DNA from: a virus
Length of the DNA: 46,411 nt
Virus record (IMG/VR): IMGVR_UViG_3300019926_000277
Location: 1 to 46,411 of that record
Reading direction: 5' to 3' (one strand)
A program made the position numbers and the translations under genes. This document shows positions 45,433-46,411 of the stretch, piece by piece. Below the pieces are notes generated by a model. It was given only the letters and a program-made list of their open reading frames with translations, ran no database searches and was not told where the DNA came from. Every line of letters starts with the position of its first letter. The stretch's first letter is position 1.

Positions 45433-45750
45433 CTACACGGTGTCTTCGATGTCGCCAGCGTCGTCGTCCTGCTCGGCGGGCTCGGCCGCGTCGAGGCGGT
45501 GGTCACTGTACTTGCGCTCGATGGCCGCACCCGTCGTGAAGCCAATCAGCGCCGCCAGCGCCCTGTCGTCCTCGTAGAACGGCAGCGTCTCGTCGGCCAG
45601 CCCCTCCACGTCAGCGTCCCCGTCCTCGTCGGTGGTGGCCAGGTCGTCCATCGTGTTGATGAACGCCAGCAGGTCACCCTGCTCAGCCTTTTCGGCGAGG
45701 GCGCGTGCCTCGTCCAGCGCCTCGTCGGGATGCTCGATGGTTGGTTCCAT
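45433..45750 (-). CDS. hypothetical acidic protein
   Basis: 105 residues. N-terminal helices (E-A-L-D-E-A-R-A-L-A-E-K-A), then acidic linkers and a semi-hydrophobic helix A-L-A-A-L-I-G-F-T-T-G-A-A-I-E-R-K. Not recognised. Last gene before the terminator. Confidence 0.5.
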   Translation of the reverse strand: MEPTIEHPDEALDEARALAEKAEQGDLLAFINTMDDLATTDEDGDADVEGLADETLPFYEDDRALAALIGFTTGAAIERKYSDHRLDAAEPAEQDDDAGDIEDTV

Positions 45751-45752
45751 CG

Positions 45753-45818
45753 CTACAGGTCGCCCGCGTCGAGTTCAGGTCGAGTCTTCGAGTCGACCTG
45801 TGCAGGACTCCGACTCAT
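45753..45818 (-). CDS. tiny hypothetical protein
   Basis: 21 residues filling the space between two genes with an ATGA overlap. Real only if the operon is as gapless as elsewhere; low support on its own. Confidence 0.25.
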   Translation of the reverse strand: MSRSPAQVDSKTRPELDAGDL

Positions 45819-46411
45819 AGGTCGTCGGAGTCCAAATGGCCGACGTTGTCGTAGATGATGGCGCGGATGGCGTCCACGTCGGGCTCGACCTGGAACGTGT
45901 CCGCGTTGTGCTCCACGACAGCGGCGAGGTCAGCGTCGTCGCCCTCGACCTCGAAGATGGGGTCGTCGGGGTCGGCACCTGTGCCCGCAAGCTGTTCGGC
46001 GATGCCCTCGGCGAAGGCCTGCTCCTGTTCGGTCGGGTGCTCGATACTGTCGTCGTCCACCGACACGCTGGGCATGTCGAAGTTGCCACCCGAGGTGTCA
46101 CCGCCAACACCCCAGTCAGCGTTGTCGGGGATGGTCTGCCAACCCTCACCCTCGTAGAAGCCGAAGACCTCCTTGGGGTTGTCGAACTCGTCGGCCAGGA
46201 CCTCGTCGGCGTCCTGGTCGTACTTGAGGTCAACCTCGTCGTAGTCGAGGTCGTCGTCGTTGTTGCGCAGCCCCTCCATGAACTCGGCGTAGTCGTCCAG
46301 CGCGCGGCCGACGTGGGTCTCGTACATGCCGCCGCCGTTGTAGCGGCCCATGGCGATGAACACACGCCCGTCGAGGTCGTCGCGCAGGATGGCGGGGCGG
46401 ACCACGCGGGG
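45815..46411 (-). CDS. hypothetical protein, 5' end beyond the window
   Basis: At least 198 residues; the frame stays open to the last base, with GTG 46405 and ATG 46350 as internal possible starts, so the true start may lie outside. V-F-I-A-M-G-R-Y-N-G-G-G-M, then acidic linkers, a D-W-G-V-G-G-D region and a C-terminal helix region. Very acidic (Asp-rich). No recognised family. Confidence 0.5.
   Translation of the reverse strand, partial: PRVVRPAILRDDLDGRVFIAMGRYNGGGMYETHVGRALDDYAEFMEGLRNNDDDLDYDEVDLKYDQDADEVLADEFDNPKEVFGFYEGEGWQTIPDNADWGVGGDTSGGNFDMPSVSVDDDSIEHPTEQEQAFAEGIAEQLAGTGADPDDPIFEVEGDDADLAAVVEHNADTFQVEPDVDAIRAIIYDNVGHLDSDDL

Noticed and set aside
45784-45800. Inverted repeat around AGTCTTCGAG
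   Set aside because: Short and inside a doubtful small frame; similarity to the stem at 26116 is probably chance.
1-46411. tRNA genes, CRISPR arrays, integrase and insertion sequences
   Set aside because: I looked for T-loop sequences, regular direct repeats, integrase motifs and terminal inverted repeats and saw none convincing by eye.

Overview
The window is almost certainly the complete or nearly complete genome of a tailed virus with a contractile tail (myovirus, Caudoviricetes) that infects a haloarchaeon. Three things point to a haloarchaeal host: the predicted proteins are very acidic (Asp/Glu-rich) throughout, the DNA is GC-rich, and gene starts are preceded by archaeal TATA-like boxes (CTTTTTTA or CTTTTAA) and mostly lack strong Shine-Dalgarno sequences. 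I see no integrase, tRNA, rRNA, CRISPR array or insertion sequence. The last gene runs off the right edge.

Left arm, 1-26070, plus strand (late, virion). The order is that of a classic myovirus: putative small terminase, large terminase, portal, a block of accessory head or fibre proteins, a prohead protease fused to a scaffold-like tail, decoration protein, major capsid protein, neck proteins, tail terminator, tail sheath, tail tube, and a tail assembly chaperone with a textbook -1 frameshift signal. After these come the tape measure, baseplate hub, spike, gp25-like wedge, baseplate J-like wedge (with an inserted lectin-like domain), gpI-like protein, tail fibre, and a seven-repeat beta-propeller that is the likely receptor-binding protein. 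Two stretches are strikingly AT-rich: the first domain of the 847-residue protein at 5112 and the propeller at 24278. Both look like recently acquired receptor-binding or surface-binding modules.

Middle, 26086-27485, plus strand. Tandem hairpins end the late region. They are followed by a RecB/Cas4-like nuclease and a zinc-ribbon protein. Transcription then switches strand at a convergent overlap (27482-27485).

Right arm, 27482-46411, minus strand (early, replication and host take-over). About 17 short, tightly overlapping operons encode a family B DNA polymerase, a P-loop ATPase that is probably the replicative helicase, two PD-(D/E)XK nucleases, an RNA ligase, a dual-specificity-type phosphatase, and several nucleotide-metabolism enzymes (DUF4406, HD hydrolase, DUF1599-like, MazG-like, dNMP-kinase-like). 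They also encode at least a dozen very small zinc-binding proteins and several tiny membrane proteins. Almost every right-arm operon starts with a TATA box followed, about 17 bp later, by a dyad of the CCnTAC...GTAnGG type next to the start codon. Left-arm operons instead carry GACTACTAC at the same spacing. This looks like two virus-specific promoter classes. A 270-bp intergenic stretch with its own early-type promoter and three perfect hairpins (36607-36825) is a candidate structured RNA beside the RNA ligase operon.

Functions come from sequence motifs and gene order read by eye. No database search was run.
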